From positions 62,001 through 126,000 of the forward strand of contig NZ_BCYP01000006.1 in NCBI RefSeq assembly GCF_001598255.1: a stretch of DNA of 64,000 bases, read 5' to 3'. Below are positions 29,301 through 38,218 of this stretch, in pieces. This stretch comes from Mitsuaria chitosanitabida ATCC BAA-476 = NBRC 102408. GTDB taxonomy: Bacteria > Pseudomonadota > Gammaproteobacteria > Burkholderiales > Burkholderiaceae_C. Each line of letters starts with the position of its first letter. Position 1 is the first letter of the stretch. A model generated the notes under the pieces. It saw only the letters and a list, made by a program, of their open reading frames with translations. It did no database searches and was not told where the DNA came from. The translations under genes and the position numbers were made by a program.

Positions 29301-30995
29301 ATGCTCAAGCAACCGCAGACCAAGTACCGCGCCTTCGCCCCCATCGCCCTCTCGGACCGCACCTGGCCCGACGCGCAGATCACGAAGGCGCCGCTGTGGC
29401 TGAGCACCGACCTGCGTGACGGCAACCAGGCCCTGATCGAGCCGATGGACGCGGAGCGCAAGCTGCGCATGTTCCAGATGCTGGTGAAGATCGGCTTCAA
29501 GGAGATCGAGGTCGGCTTCCCGTCCGCGTCGCAGACCGACTTCGACTTCGTGCGCCAGCTGATCGAGGGGGGGCACATCCCCGACGACGTCACGATCCAG
29601 GTGCTGACGCAGGCGCGCCAGCCGCTGATCGAGCGGACCTTCGAATCGCTGATCGGCGCCAAGCGCGTGATCGTGCATCTCTACAACGCGGTCGCGCCGG
29701 TGATGCGCCGCGTCGTGCTGAACATGAGCGAGGACGAGATCGTCGACCTGGCCGTGACGCACACGGCGATGATCCGCGAGATGGCCGATCGCCAGGCCGC
29801 TGAGACCGGCACGGACTTCCGCTTCGAGTACTCACCGGAGATGTTCTCGGGCACCGAGCTGAGCTTCTCCAAGCGCGTCGTCGACGCCGTTACCGCCGCC
29901 TGGGGCGCGACGCCGGAGCGCCAGATCATCATCAACCTGCCGACCACGGTCGAGCATTCCACGCCCAACATCTACGCCGACATGATCGAGTGGATGGGCC
30001 GCCACATCGAGCGCCGCGACAGCGTGGTCCTCTCGGTCCATCCGCACAACGACCGCGGCACCGGCACGGCCGCCGCCGAGCTCGCGCTGATGGCCGGCGC
30101 CGATCGCGTCGAGGGCTGCCTGTTCGGCAACGGCGAGCGCACCGGCAACCTGGACCTGGTCAACGTCGCGTTGAATCTCTACACGCAGGGCGTGCACCCC
30201 GAGCTGGACTTCTCCGACATCGACGAGATCCGCCGCTGCGTCGAGCATTGCAACCAGATCCCGGTGCACCCGCGCCATCCGTATGTGGGCGAGCTGGTCT
30301 ACACCTCGTTCTCGGGCTCGCACCAGGACGCGATCAAGAAGGCCTTCGCCGCGCGCAAGGACGGCGACATCTGGGAGATCCCCTATCTGCCGGTCGACCC
30401 CAAGGACCTGGGCCGCAGCTACGAGGCGGTGATCCGCGTCAACAGCCAGTCGGGCAAGGGCGGCATCTCCTACCTGCTCGAGGCCGAGTACGGCATCGAG
30501 CTGCCGCGCCGCCTGCAGATCGAGTTCAGCCAGATCGTGCAGGGCGTGATGGACACGACCGGCAAGGAGCTGGGCGCGGCCGACATCTGGCAGATCTTCG
30601 ACCGCGAGTACGGCGTCAAGCAGGCCCCCGCGATGGCGCCGCAGATCGATACCGCCGAGGACGGTCAGACCCGCGTGCAGACGCAGGCCGACCTGTGCGT
30701 GCGCATGGTCCGCATCGACGGCTCGGGCAAGGGCCCGATCGACGCCTTCGTCGAGGGCCTGAACAAGCTGCTCAAGACGCAGGTCCGCGTGCTGGACTAT
30801 CACGAGCACGCGCTGGGCAGCGGCGCCGACGCGCAAGCGGTGGCCTACCTGGAGCTGCGCGTGGGCGAGGCCACGCTCTTCGGCGTCGGCATGGACGGCA
30901 ACATCGCGTCGGCCTCGCTGAAGGCGATCGTGTCGGGCCTGCGCCGCGCGGCGCAGCGCGGCGTGCTCAAGCTCGCCGACCGCGTCGCCGCCTGA
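29301..30995 (+). CDS. leuA: 2-isopropylmalate synthase, long (type 2) form
   Basis: A 564-residue enzyme that condenses acetyl-CoA with 2-oxoisovalerate, the first step of leucine synthesis. The catalytic TIM barrel has [16 protein letters not shown] and the metal motif [11 protein letters not shown]; the C-terminal regulatory LeuA domain (about 430-564) should bind leucine. It matches the actinobacterial/fungal-like long class that begins [12 protein letters not shown]. Start ATG 29301 has CCAGGAACG upstream. It is controlled by the leader peptide and attenuator. A second, shorter synthase lies immediately downstream. Confidence 0.95.
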   Translation: MLKQPQTKYRAFAPIALSDRTWPDAQITKAPLWLSTDLRDGNQALIEPMDAERKLRMFQMLVKIGFKEIEVGFPSASQTDFDFVRQLIEGGHIPDDVTIQVLTQARQPLIERTFESLIGAKRVIVHLYNAVAPVMRRVVLNMSEDEIVDLAVTHTAMIREMADRQAAETGTDFRFEYSPEMFSGTELSFSKRVVDAVTAAWGATPERQIIINLPTTVEHSTPNIYADMIEWMGRHIERRDSVVLSVHPHNDRGTGTAAAELALMAGADRVEGCLFGNGERTGNLDLVNVALNLYTQGVHPELDFSDIDEIRRCVEHCNQIPVHPRHPYVGELVYTSFSGSHQDAIKKAFAARKDGDIWEIPYLPVDPKDLGRSYEAVIRVNSQSGKGGISYLLEAEYGIELPRRLQIEFSQIVQGVMDTTGKELGAADIWQIFDREYGVKQAPAMAPQIDTAEDGQTRVQTQADLCVRMVRIDGSGKGPIDAFVEGLNKLLKTQVRVLDYHEHALGSGADAQAVAYLELRVGEATLFGVGMDGNIASASLKAIVSGLRRAAQRGVLKLADRVAA

Positions 30996-31104
30996 TCGGC
31001 GACCTACACTCGACCATCGCCCGTCACGGGGCCTCGTCCGCGCCGCATCGCTTCATGTCGATGCGGCGTCGAAGTCCCGGCCCGTCACCGCAAGGAAGCC
31101 CCTC

Positions 31105-32646
31105 ATGTCCGACCAGCTGATCATCTTCGACACCACCCTGCGCGATGGTGAGCAATCGCCCGGCGCGTCCATGACCAAGGACGAGAAGCTGCGCATCGCG
31201 CGGCAGCTGGAGCGCTTGAAGGTGGACGTGATCGAGGCGGGCTTCGCGGCCTCCAGCCAGGGCGACTTCGAGGCGGTGCGCGCCATCGCCGACGCGATCA
31301 AGGACAGCACCGTCTGCTCGCTGGCGCGCGCCAATGATCGCGACATCGCGCGCGCGGCCGAGGCGCTCAAGGGCGCGGCGCGCTCGCGCATCCACACCTT
31401 CATCGCCACCAGCGAGCTCCACATGGAGAAGAAGCTGCGCATGAGTCGTGAACAGGTGCTGGAGCAGGCTATCCAGGCGGTGCGCTTCGCCCGCAATCTG
31501 ACCGACGACATCGAGTTCTCGCCCGAGGACGGCTACCGCTCCGACCCGGAGTTCCTGGCGCGCGTCGTCGAGGCGGTGATCCGCGAGGGCGCCCGCACCC
31601 TCAACATCCCGGACACCGTCGGCTACGCGGTGCCGGAGCTCTACGGCCACTTCATCAAGACGCTGCGCGAGCGGGTGCCCAACTCGGATCAGGCGATCTG
31701 GAGCGTGCACTGCCACAACGACCTGGGCATGGCGGTGGCCAACTCGCTGGCCGGCGTGAAGATCGGCGGCGCCCGCCAGATCGAGTGCACGATCAACGGC
31801 CTGGGCGAGCGCGCCGGCAACTGCTCGCTCGAGGAGGTCGTGATGGCGGTGAAGACCCGCCGCGACTACTTCGGCCTGGACGTGCGCGTGGACCCGTCGC
31901 AGATCGTGCCGGCGTCCAAGATGGTCTCGCAGACGACCGGCTTCGTGGTCCAGCCCAACAAGGCGGTGGTGGGGGCCAACGCGTTCGCCCATGCGTCCGG
32001 CATCCACCAGGACGGCGTGCTGAAGGCCCGTGACACCTACGAGATCATGCGGGCCGAGGACGTGGGCTGGAGCGCCAACAAGATCGTGCTGGGCAAGCTC
32101 TCAGGCCGCAACGCCTTCAAGCAGCGGCTTCAGGAGCTGGGCATTCAGCTCGAGTCCGAGGCCGAGATCAACGCCGCCTTCATCCGCTTCAAGGACCTGG
32201 CCGACCGCAAGGCCGAGATCTTCGACGAGGACATCATCGCCCTGGTGATGGATGAATCCGTTGCCCAGGAGCCGGACCACTTCCGGCTGGTGGCGCTGGC
32301 ACAGCGCTCCGAAATGGGCGAGCGGCCTCAGGCGCAGGTCGTGTTCGCGGCCGGCGAGGACGAACATCGCACGCAGAGCGACGGCAACGGCCCGGTCGAC
32401 GCGGTGCTCAAGGCCATCGAGAGCAAGGTCCAAAGTGGGGCCGAAATGCTGCTGTATTCGGTCAGCGCGATCACCGGCGGAAGCACAGAATCGCAGGGTG
32501 AAGTCACGGTGCGCCTGCAGCATGCCGGTCGCGTGGTGAACGGCGTGGGGGCAGATCCCGATATCGTCGTCGCCTCGGCCAAAGCATATTTGAGCGCACT
32601 GAACAAGCTGCGGAGCAAGACGGAGCGGGTGGCGGCGCAAGGTTGA
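31105..32646 (+). CDS. leuA2: 2-isopropylmalate synthase, short (type 1) form
   Basis: A 513-residue member of the proteobacterial LeuA class I. Signatures are [20 protein letters not shown], the metal motif [16 protein letters not shown], and GIHQDGVLK, followed by a C-terminal regulatory domain (about 385-505). It could duplicate the function of the gene upstream, or act on a related substrate such as citramalate or homocitrate; the sequence fits isopropylmalate best. The ATG follows AAGGAAG. The gap to the first synthase is 109 bases with no clear terminator. The gene symbol is for convenience. Confidence 0.9.
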   Translation: MSDQLIIFDTTLRDGEQSPGASMTKDEKLRIARQLERLKVDVIEAGFAASSQGDFEAVRAIADAIKDSTVCSLARANDRDIARAAEALKGAARSRIHTFIATSELHMEKKLRMSREQVLEQAIQAVRFARNLTDDIEFSPEDGYRSDPEFLARVVEAVIREGARTLNIPDTVGYAVPELYGHFIKTLRERVPNSDQAIWSVHCHNDLGMAVANSLAGVKIGGARQIECTINGLGERAGNCSLEEVVMAVKTRRDYFGLDVRVDPSQIVPASKMVSQTTGFVVQPNKAVVGANAFAHASGIHQDGVLKARDTYEIMRAEDVGWSANKIVLGKLSGRNAFKQRLQELGIQLESEAEINAAFIRFKDLADRKAEIFDEDIIALVMDESVAQEPDHFRLVALAQRSEMGERPQAQVVFAAGEDEHRTQSDGNGPVDAVLKAIESKVQSGAEMLLYSVSAITGGSTESQGEVTVRLQHAGRVVNGVGADPDIVVASAKAYLSALNKLRSKTERVAAQG

Positions 32647-32727
32647 CAGGGTGTCCGACAAAGGTCGCTGGACCGTATCGGATGCACGGATCGGCCCACT
32701 TTAAGAGAGTGAGCCAAGTCCTTGATC

Positions 32728-32756
32728 TTGCCGGTCTTTCCGTGATCCCCTACACT
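32728..32756 (+). promoter_or_regulatory. Promoter of the D,D-endopeptidase gene
   Basis: TTGCCG and TACACT with a 17-base spacer. The leader is about 20 bases and carries GGGGA before a TTG start. Confidence 0.6.
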
Positions 32757-32781
32757 CGCGCCCACTGACCTGGGGACTGGA

Positions 32782-33837
32782 TTGAAGACCATTGCGACAT
32801 TGCTGTCTGGTGCCGCGCTCAGCGGCGTCATGTTGCTGACGGGTTTGACCGCCAGTCTTGCGCCGGTGCAAGCCGCGCAGGCGGCCACCGCGTCGTCCTC
32901 CAACACCAAGGCGAAAGCCAAATCCACCGCACGCAAGGCCAAGCCGGCCCCGCGCTCGCCCCGCAAGGTGGCGGCGCGCGCCGCGGTGCGTGAAGTGGTG
33001 CCGGCCAAACCCTCGTTCGGCCAGATGTACGGCCTGCACGACACCGAGGATCCGCTGGATCTGAAGTCGAGCGTCGCTTACGTGGTCGACCAGGACACGA
33101 ACGAAGTCCTCTTCTCGAAGAATCCGTCCGCGGTGCTCCCCATCGCGTCGATCACGAAGCTGATGACGGCGCTGCTGGTGGTCGAGGCCAACCAGTCGAT
33201 GGACGAGAAGCTGACCATCTCCGACGACGACAAGGACACCGAGAAGTTCACCGGTTCGCGCCTGGCCGTCGGCACCACGCTGACCCGCGGCGAGCTGCTG
33301 CACCTGGCGCTGATGTCCTCGGAGAACCGGGCCGCGCACGCGCTGGGCCGCAACTACCCGGGCGGTCTGGAGGCCTTCGTCGCCGCCATGAACGCCAAGG
33401 CCCACCTGCTGGGCATGAACGACACCCACTACGTCGAGCCGACCGGTCTGTCCAGCCGCAACCAGTCCAGCGCCAGCGACCTGGCCAAGCTGGTGAAGGT
33501 GGCGCACAGCTTCCCGCTGCTGCGCGAGCTGTCGACCTCGCCCGAGTACACCGTCGAGCTCGGACGCCGCATGGTGCGTTTCGGCACGACCAACGGCCTG
33601 GTCCGCAAGGGCGACTGGGACATCGGTCTGCAGAAGACCGGCTTCATCAACGAGGCGGGTCAATGCCTGGTGATGCAGGCGCAGCTCGCCGGTCGCAAGC
33701 TGATCATGGTGTTCCTGGATTCGGCCGGGAAGTACTCCCGGATCGGCGACGCCGAACGCGTGCGCAAGTGGCTGACCGGTGCCACGTCGCCGCTGGCCAC
33801 GGCCACGGCCGTCACGCCGGCGATCGTCGCCAAGTAA
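32782..33837 (+). CDS. pbpG: D-alanyl-D-alanine endopeptidase (PBP7/PbpG type)
   Basis: A 351-residue periplasmic serine peptidase of family S11 that cuts peptidoglycan cross-links or D-Ala termini. The signal peptide is about 1-35, followed by a lysine/proline-rich linker (about 40-75). Active-site motifs are SITK (S123, K126), SEN (180-182) and KTG (285-287). The initiation codon is TTG 32782, supported by the GGGGACTGG site and by the signal peptide beginning there. It is monocistronic, with its own promoter and terminator. Confidence 0.93.
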   Translation: MKTIATLLSGAALSGVMLLTGLTASLAPVQAAQAATASSSNTKAKAKSTARKAKPAPRSPRKVAARAAVREVVPAKPSFGQMYGLHDTEDPLDLKSSVAYVVDQDTNEVLFSKNPSAVLPIASITKLMTALLVVEANQSMDEKLTISDDDKDTEKFTGSRLAVGTTLTRGELLHLALMSSENRAAHALGRNYPGGLEAFVAAMNAKAHLLGMNDTHYVEPTGLSSRNQSSASDLAKLVKVAHSFPLLRELSTSPEYTVELGRRMVRFGTTNGLVRKGDWDIGLQKTGFINEAGQCLVMQAQLAGRKLIMVFLDSAGKYSRIGDAERVRKWLTGATSPLATATAVTPAIVAK

Positions 33838-33873
33838 GCGCCGACGCGAGCGCCCCGGCGCTCCCCCAATGAG

Positions 33874-33900
33874 AACGGGCCTTCGGGCCCGTTGTCGTTT
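33874..33900 (+). terminator. Intrinsic terminator of pbpG
   Basis: Stem AACGGGCC/GGCCCGTT with stable TTCG loop, followed by GTCGTTT. It lies between convergent pbpG and the IclR gene. Confidence 0.8.
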
Positions 33901-33945
33901 CCGCTCGCCGAGTCTGGAAGCCCGCGGTGGCGCGGGCCGAGGCGT

Positions 33946-34713
33946 TCAGCCCCGGAATCCGAGGGCCGCCGAGATCCGCGTGGCGGTTTCCTTGAGGCGT
34001 GGCAGCCAGCCTTCCTCGAGCCGATCGGCGGGCGCCGAGATCGAGAGTCCCGCCACCAGCTTGCCCTGGTCGTCGTAGATGCCGGCGGCCATGCAACGCA
34101 CGCCGAGTTCCAGCTCCTCATCGTCCCGTGCCACGCCGCGCTGCCGCACGAGCGCCATTTCGCGCTCCAGGTGCGCGACGTCGGTGAGGCTGTTCCGCGT
34201 GTGGCCGGAGAGGCCCGTCCGCGTCGCATAGGCGCGCACGCGCTGGGGGTCGTCGCTCGCCAGGAAGAGCTTTCCGACCGAGGTCAGATGCAAGGGGGCC
34301 CGGCCACCGACCGCGCGCACGACCTGCATGCCGCTGCGCTCGCTGTAGGTCCGCTCGATGTAGACGATCTCGTCGCCTTGGCGGACCGAGAGGTTGACCG
34401 GTTGGTGGGTGAGCTTGTGCAGCTCCCGCATGGGGCCGATGGCGGCCTCGCGCACGTCCAGGCGGGCCTTCACCAGATTGCCCAGTTCCAGCAGGCGCAT
34501 GCCCAGCCGGTAGCTGCCGGCCTCGGGTCGGTCGACGAAGCGGCCCAGGGCCAGGTCGTTGAGGATGCGGTGGGCGGTGGACGGGTGCAGGCCGGTGGTC
34601 TCGCTGATCACCTTCAGCGACACGGGATCCTGATGCTGGGCCAGGACGTCCAGCAGCGCGAAGGTGCGCTCGAGGACCTGGATGGCGGGGGTCTGCAGCT
34701 CCTTGGACTTCAT
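33946..34713 (-). CDS. IclR family transcriptional regulator
   Basis: A 255-residue regulator. The N-terminal winged helix-turn-helix (about 9-70) is ALLDVLAQHQDPVSLKVISE with TTGLHPSTAHRILNDL. The C-terminal IclR effector domain (about 85-250) includes GGRAPLHLTSVGKLFLAS and a ligand-pocket region GVRCMAAGIYDDQGKLVAGL. IclR proteins usually control catabolism of small acids or aromatics. No target gene is adjacent in an obvious way; the 131-base gap upstream holds a hairpin, CTCGG-GTTT/AAACCGAG (34738-34763), that might be its operator. Confidence 0.9.
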   Translation of the reverse strand: MKSKELQTPAIQVLERTFALLDVLAQHQDPVSLKVISETTGLHPSTAHRILNDLALGRFVDRPEAGSYRLGMRLLELGNLVKARLDVREAAIGPMRELHKLTHQPVNLSVRQGDEIVYIERTYSERSGMQVVRAVGGRAPLHLTSVGKLFLASDDPQRVRAYATRTGLSGHTRNSLTDVAHLEREMALVRQRGVARDDEELELGVRCMAAGIYDDQGKLVAGLSISAPADRLEEGWLPRLKETATRISAALGFRG

Positions 34714-34844
34714 GGCGGACGATTGTGATGGATTTCTCTCGGGTTTTGCATGGCGAAACCGAGTGGAGGCTCTACCTGTCGCATTTGCTCCTCAACGAGG
34801 GCACGGCCAGTGGTTTTTGCGTTGTCGATGCCGCGAAACGCCCT

Positions 34845-36218
34845 TCAATAGGGCGCGGGCGACCGCGTCTGCCGCATGGCGGAACGCGCGGCGGCCAGTC
34901 CGCTGCGCACGGCGCCTTCCAAAGTGGCCGGATAGGGACCCGCGAGGTAGTCGCCGGCGGCCTGGAGGCCAGGAGCGATCACCGCGTCCGGCCGTGCAAG
35001 TCCGGGCGTGCAGGCGAAGGTGGCGCGCTTCTCGCTGAGGACGCGGACGATGCGCGGCTCGGTCTTCCAGACGAAGTGCCGCCTGGCCTGCGCCAGCGCC
35101 GCCTCGCCGGTGACGTCCAGGCCGCGCGCGACCCACGGCGCGGCACCGCTGACCACCAGGCTGAAGAGGCCCGGGGGGTGACCCAGTTGGCCGAGATCGA
35201 AGGCGAACTGCGCCGGCTCGGTCGCCGACTCGCGCAGCGCGACCATCGGCGCCGGCAGCGCCGAGCCGGCGCTCTCCAGATAGAGGGTCACGATGGGCTG
35301 GAACTCGAAGGCGCCAGTGACCGCGCTCCAACGCGGCGCGAGATCTCGGGTCAGGCGGGCCGCCTCGACCGAGCTGCAGGCCACGATGGCCTCGTCGAAG
35401 GTTTCGCCATCGACGGACCAGCCGCGGCCGTCGGCCTCGATGCGCTGCACGCGGCGTGTGTGGAGGCGGGCGCCGCGTCCGAGCAGCCAGGTCCGCGCGG
35501 GTTCCGGAAGCAGGGCGCTCAGGCCCTGTCGCGGCAGCAGCAGGTCCGCGCTGCCCGGACCGCTGAAGAGCGCGTCCTTCAGCACGCGCAGGAAGACCTG
35601 CGCGCTCGCCTGCATCGCCGGCGTGTTGAGCGCCGCCACGCAGAGCGGGTCGATCAGGTCGTCGCGGACCGCGCGGGGGAGTCCGGCGCACAGCTCGGCC
35701 ACCGTCAGGCGCGGGTCGCAGCGGAAGCCGCGCAGCGTCCAGGCGCTGCTCGCCGCGAGGAAGCGCAACCGGTCGCCCAGGGACCAGGCCGCGCAGCCCA
35801 GCACGCCGCGCAGGAAGGCCAGCGTCGGCGGACCGGGCGGCAGCGTCAGCGTCTCGCGCTCCGGATAGCGCAGGCGAAGCGGCATGCGGCGCAGGGCCGC
35901 CTCGGGATCGACACCCACGCGCCGCATCAGCGCGAGGGACTCGGTGTAGGCGCCGATCAGGATATGCTGGCCGTTGTCGAGAACCGGTCCCGCGGACGTC
36001 GCGGGGAGGCCGGATCCGGTCGCGGCCTGGGTCGCGGCGCTCGCGGCGCCATCGGCCCTGCGGTCGGCGGTCGGCTGACCGCCGTCCAGGCTGCGGGCTC
36101 GCCCACCCAGTGTCGGGGCCATCTCGAACAGCGTGACCGCCGCGCCGAGCGATGCGGCTTCCACCGCCGCGGCGAGGCCCGCCCAGCCGCCGCCGATGAT
36201 CGCCAGCCGCGTGCTCAC
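34845..36218 (-). CDS. hpnE: Hydroxysqualene dehydroxylase HpnE
   Basis: A 457-residue FAD-dependent amine-oxidase-fold protein. The dinucleotide-binding N-terminus is RLAIIGGGWAGLAAAVEAAS followed by FEMAPTLGGRARS. HpnE reduces hydroxysqualene to squalene in the HpnCDE route. The start is GTG 36218, five bases after the hpnD stop; the frame stays open upstream inside hpnD but that part is not HpnE. The interior is alanine-rich but intact. It is the last gene of the hpnC-hpnD-hpnE operon. Confidence 0.92.
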   Translation of the reverse strand: MSTRLAIIGGGWAGLAAAVEAASLGAAVTLFEMAPTLGGRARSLDGGQPTADRRADGAASAATQAATGSGLPATSAGPVLDNGQHILIGAYTESLALMRRVGVDPEAALRRMPLRLRYPERETLTLPPGPPTLAFLRGVLGCAAWSLGDRLRFLAASSAWTLRGFRCDPRLTVAELCAGLPRAVRDDLIDPLCVAALNTPAMQASAQVFLRVLKDALFSGPGSADLLLPRQGLSALLPEPARTWLLGRGARLHTRRVQRIEADGRGWSVDGETFDEAIVACSSVEAARLTRDLAPRWSAVTGAFEFQPIVTLYLESAGSALPAPMVALRESATEPAQFAFDLGQLGHPPGLFSLVVSGAAPWVARGLDVTGEAALAQARRHFVWKTEPRIVRVLSEKRATFACTPGLARPDAVIAPGLQAAGDYLAGPYPATLEGAVRSGLAAARSAMRQTRSPAPY

Positions 36219-36223
36219 GGCGC

Positions 36224-37117
36224 TCAGCGTCCGCGCCAGTTCGTCTTCATCGCGATCCAGAGCTTGCGCAGCGGCGTCAGCGAGATGCGCTGCTGCAGTA
36301 CCTGGAACTGCTCCGCCTCGATCTCCCGCAGCAGCGTGCGGTAGATGTTGGCCATCATGAGGCCCGGCTTCTGCGTCTTGCGGTCGGCCTCGGGCAGCAG
36401 CGCGAAGGCCTCGTCGTAGAGCCGGTGCGCCCGCTCGGCCTGGAACTTCATCAGCGCCGTGAAGCGATCGCTGTAGCCCCAGGGCGCGTCGCGCTTGAGG
36501 ATCTCGTTGGCCTTCACGTCGAAGCGCTGCAGCTCGCTCACCGGCAGGTAGATGCGGCCGCGGCGCGCATCGTCGCCGACATCCCGGATGATGTTGGTCA
36601 GCTGCATCGCCTGGCCCAGCTTGTGGGCGTACTCGACGGTGCGCGGATCGGTGCGGCCGAAGATGCCCGACGCCACCTCGCCGACCACGCCCGCCACCAG
36701 GTGGCAATAGCGCTGCAGGCCGGCGAAGTCCAGGTAGCGGGTCTGGTCCAGGTCCATCTGGCAGCCGTCGATCACGGCGAGCAGGTGCTCGACGCGGATG
36801 TCGTACTCGGCCACGTGCGGCATCAGCGCCTTCATCGCGGGGTGCGAGGGCTGGCCGTTGAAGGCGCTCATGACCTCCTTGCGCCACCAGGCCAGCTTGG
36901 TCGCGGCCACGCCGGGATCGGACACCTCGTCCACCACGTCGTCGACCTCGCGGCAGAAGGCGTAGAACGCCGTGATCGCCGCCCGCCGGGGAGGAGGCAG
37001 GAAGAGGAAGGCGTAATAGAAGCTGGAGCCGCTCGCGGCGGCCTTCTGCTGCACGTACTGCTCCGGCGTCGAGGCGCTGGACGTGGCGTCGGTGGTCTTG
37101 TCGGTCTTGGTGCTCAT
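36224..37117 (-). CDS. hpnD: Presqualene diphosphate synthase HpnD
   Basis: A 297-residue squalene/phytoene synthase-family enzyme joining two farnesyl diphosphates to presqualene diphosphate. The aspartate motifs are REVDDVVDE (first) and NIIRDVGDDARRGRIYLP (second), both intact. ATG 37117 overlaps the hpnC stop (ATGA). HpnD, HpnC and HpnE together make squalene without an NADPH squalene synthase. Confidence 0.94.
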   Translation of the reverse strand: MSTKTDKTTDATSSASTPEQYVQQKAAASGSSFYYAFLFLPPPRRAAITAFYAFCREVDDVVDEVSDPGVAATKLAWWRKEVMSAFNGQPSHPAMKALMPHVAEYDIRVEHLLAVIDGCQMDLDQTRYLDFAGLQRYCHLVAGVVGEVASGIFGRTDPRTVEYAHKLGQAMQLTNIIRDVGDDARRGRIYLPVSELQRFDVKANEILKRDAPWGYSDRFTALMKFQAERAHRLYDEAFALLPEADRKTQKPGLMMANIYRTLLREIEAEQFQVLQQRISLTPLRKLWIAMKTNWRGR

Positions 37118-37968
37118 CGCGCCGTCCCCTCGCGGCGGGTGGTCATGGTCAGCGCCCGCCACAGCAGCGCGGGCGCGTCGATCGCGCCCAGCGTCGGCCG
37201 TCGCAGCAGGGCGGCGTGTCGCATCGCGTCGAGCTTGTCGAGGATGCGAAGGCCGCCTTGTACCACCAGTCGCAGCTCCCAGCCGGCACGGCCGGGGATG
37301 CGGTGGATCAAGGGGGCGCCGTCGGCCATCAGCGCGCGGGCCCATCCGGCCAGCTCGGCGATCAGCGCGCGAGCGGCCGGGCTGTCGCGCAAGGCCAGCA
37401 GATCCGGGCCCTCGACGCCGTGCCGGCGGCGGTCCGCCTCGGGGGCGTAGATTCGGCCACGGGGACCGTCCACGCTCATGTCCTGCCAGAAATTGATCAG
37501 CTGCAGCGCCGAGCAGATCGCATCCGAGCGTCGCAGCGACGCCACGTCGTCGATGCCATAGAGATGCAGCAGCAGCCGACCCACCGGATTGGCCGAGCGG
37601 CGGCAGTAGTCGAGCAGCTCCTCGCGCGTCGCGTAATCGGTCTTGACCAGGTCCTGCTCGAACGCGTCCAGCAGGTCCTCGAGCAGCGGGAGCGGCAGCC
37701 GGTGCGCGTCGATCGCCCGGGCCAGCGGCCCGAACACGGACGCCCAGCGCGGGGAGGTCGGGCGACCCGCGGCCGCGGCGCGCAGGTCGGCGCGGTAGTC
37801 GGCCAGGTCGCGCAGGCGCCGGGCGGCGTCGGCGTCGCCTTCGTCGGCCAGGTCGTCGGCGGTCCGCGCGAAGTGGTAGATCGCCACGATCGGGGGACGT
37901 AGCGCCGGCGGGCTCAGCCAGGAAGCCACAGGAAAGTTTTCGTAGTGCTCTATGCTCACGGCCGGCAT
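37114..37968 (-). CDS. hpnC: Hydroxysqualene synthase HpnC
   Basis: A 284-residue squalene/phytoene synthase-family enzyme that converts presqualene diphosphate to hydroxysqualene. The sequence SIEHYENFPVASWL is the family N-terminus; aspartate motifs are RTADDLADEGD and INFWQDMSVD. Start ATG 37968 is taken; a GTG about four codons later is the alternative. It heads the operon and is divergent from the RND efflux pair. No hopene cyclase is in the window. Confidence 0.93.
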   Translation of the reverse strand: MPAVSIEHYENFPVASWLSPPALRPPIVAIYHFARTADDLADEGDADAARRLRDLADYRADLRAAAAGRPTSPRWASVFGPLARAIDAHRLPLPLLEDLLDAFEQDLVKTDYATREELLDYCRRSANPVGRLLLHLYGIDDVASLRRSDAICSALQLINFWQDMSVDGPRGRIYAPEADRRRHGVEGPDLLALRDSPAARALIAELAGWARALMADGAPLIHRIPGRAGWELRLVVQGGLRILDKLDAMRHAALLRRPTLGAIDAPALLWRALTMTTRREGTAR

Positions 37969-38124
37969 TGTCCGCTGAGCGCGACACCGGTCCGTCGAAG
38001 TCGGGACCCGTGCGCGCGCCGCCGCCCGGCGCACCGTTCGCCCGGCCGGCGCCTCGGTCCGAGCCCGGGCCTCGTCCCGATCCGTCCATCACGCAGTACC
38101 CCCGGTGAACCGTACGCCGTCGGT

Positions 38125-38167
38125 TTGACACGTTCGGACCCGCTGAATACATTACTGACCGGTCAGT
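38125..38167 (+). promoter_or_regulatory. RND efflux promoter with TetR-type operator
   Basis: TTGACA (38125-38130) and TACATT (38148-38153) are 17 bases apart. Directly after the -10 lies a perfect 14-base palindrome ACTGACCGGTCAGT (38154-38167), of the type bound by AcrR/TetR repressors. It would block transcription start. No TetR gene is adjacent. Confidence 0.8.
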
Positions 38168-38218
38168 CAGTTACTTCGGTGCCCGGCGTCCGGGTGCCTG
38201 CTCTTGTCGAGGTGGTTC

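Noticed and set aside
34738-34763. Terminator for the hpnCDE operon
   Set aside because: The CTCGG-GTTT/AAACCGAG hairpin has a bulge and no T-tract in the leftward direction; it is noted only as a possible IclR-gene control site.
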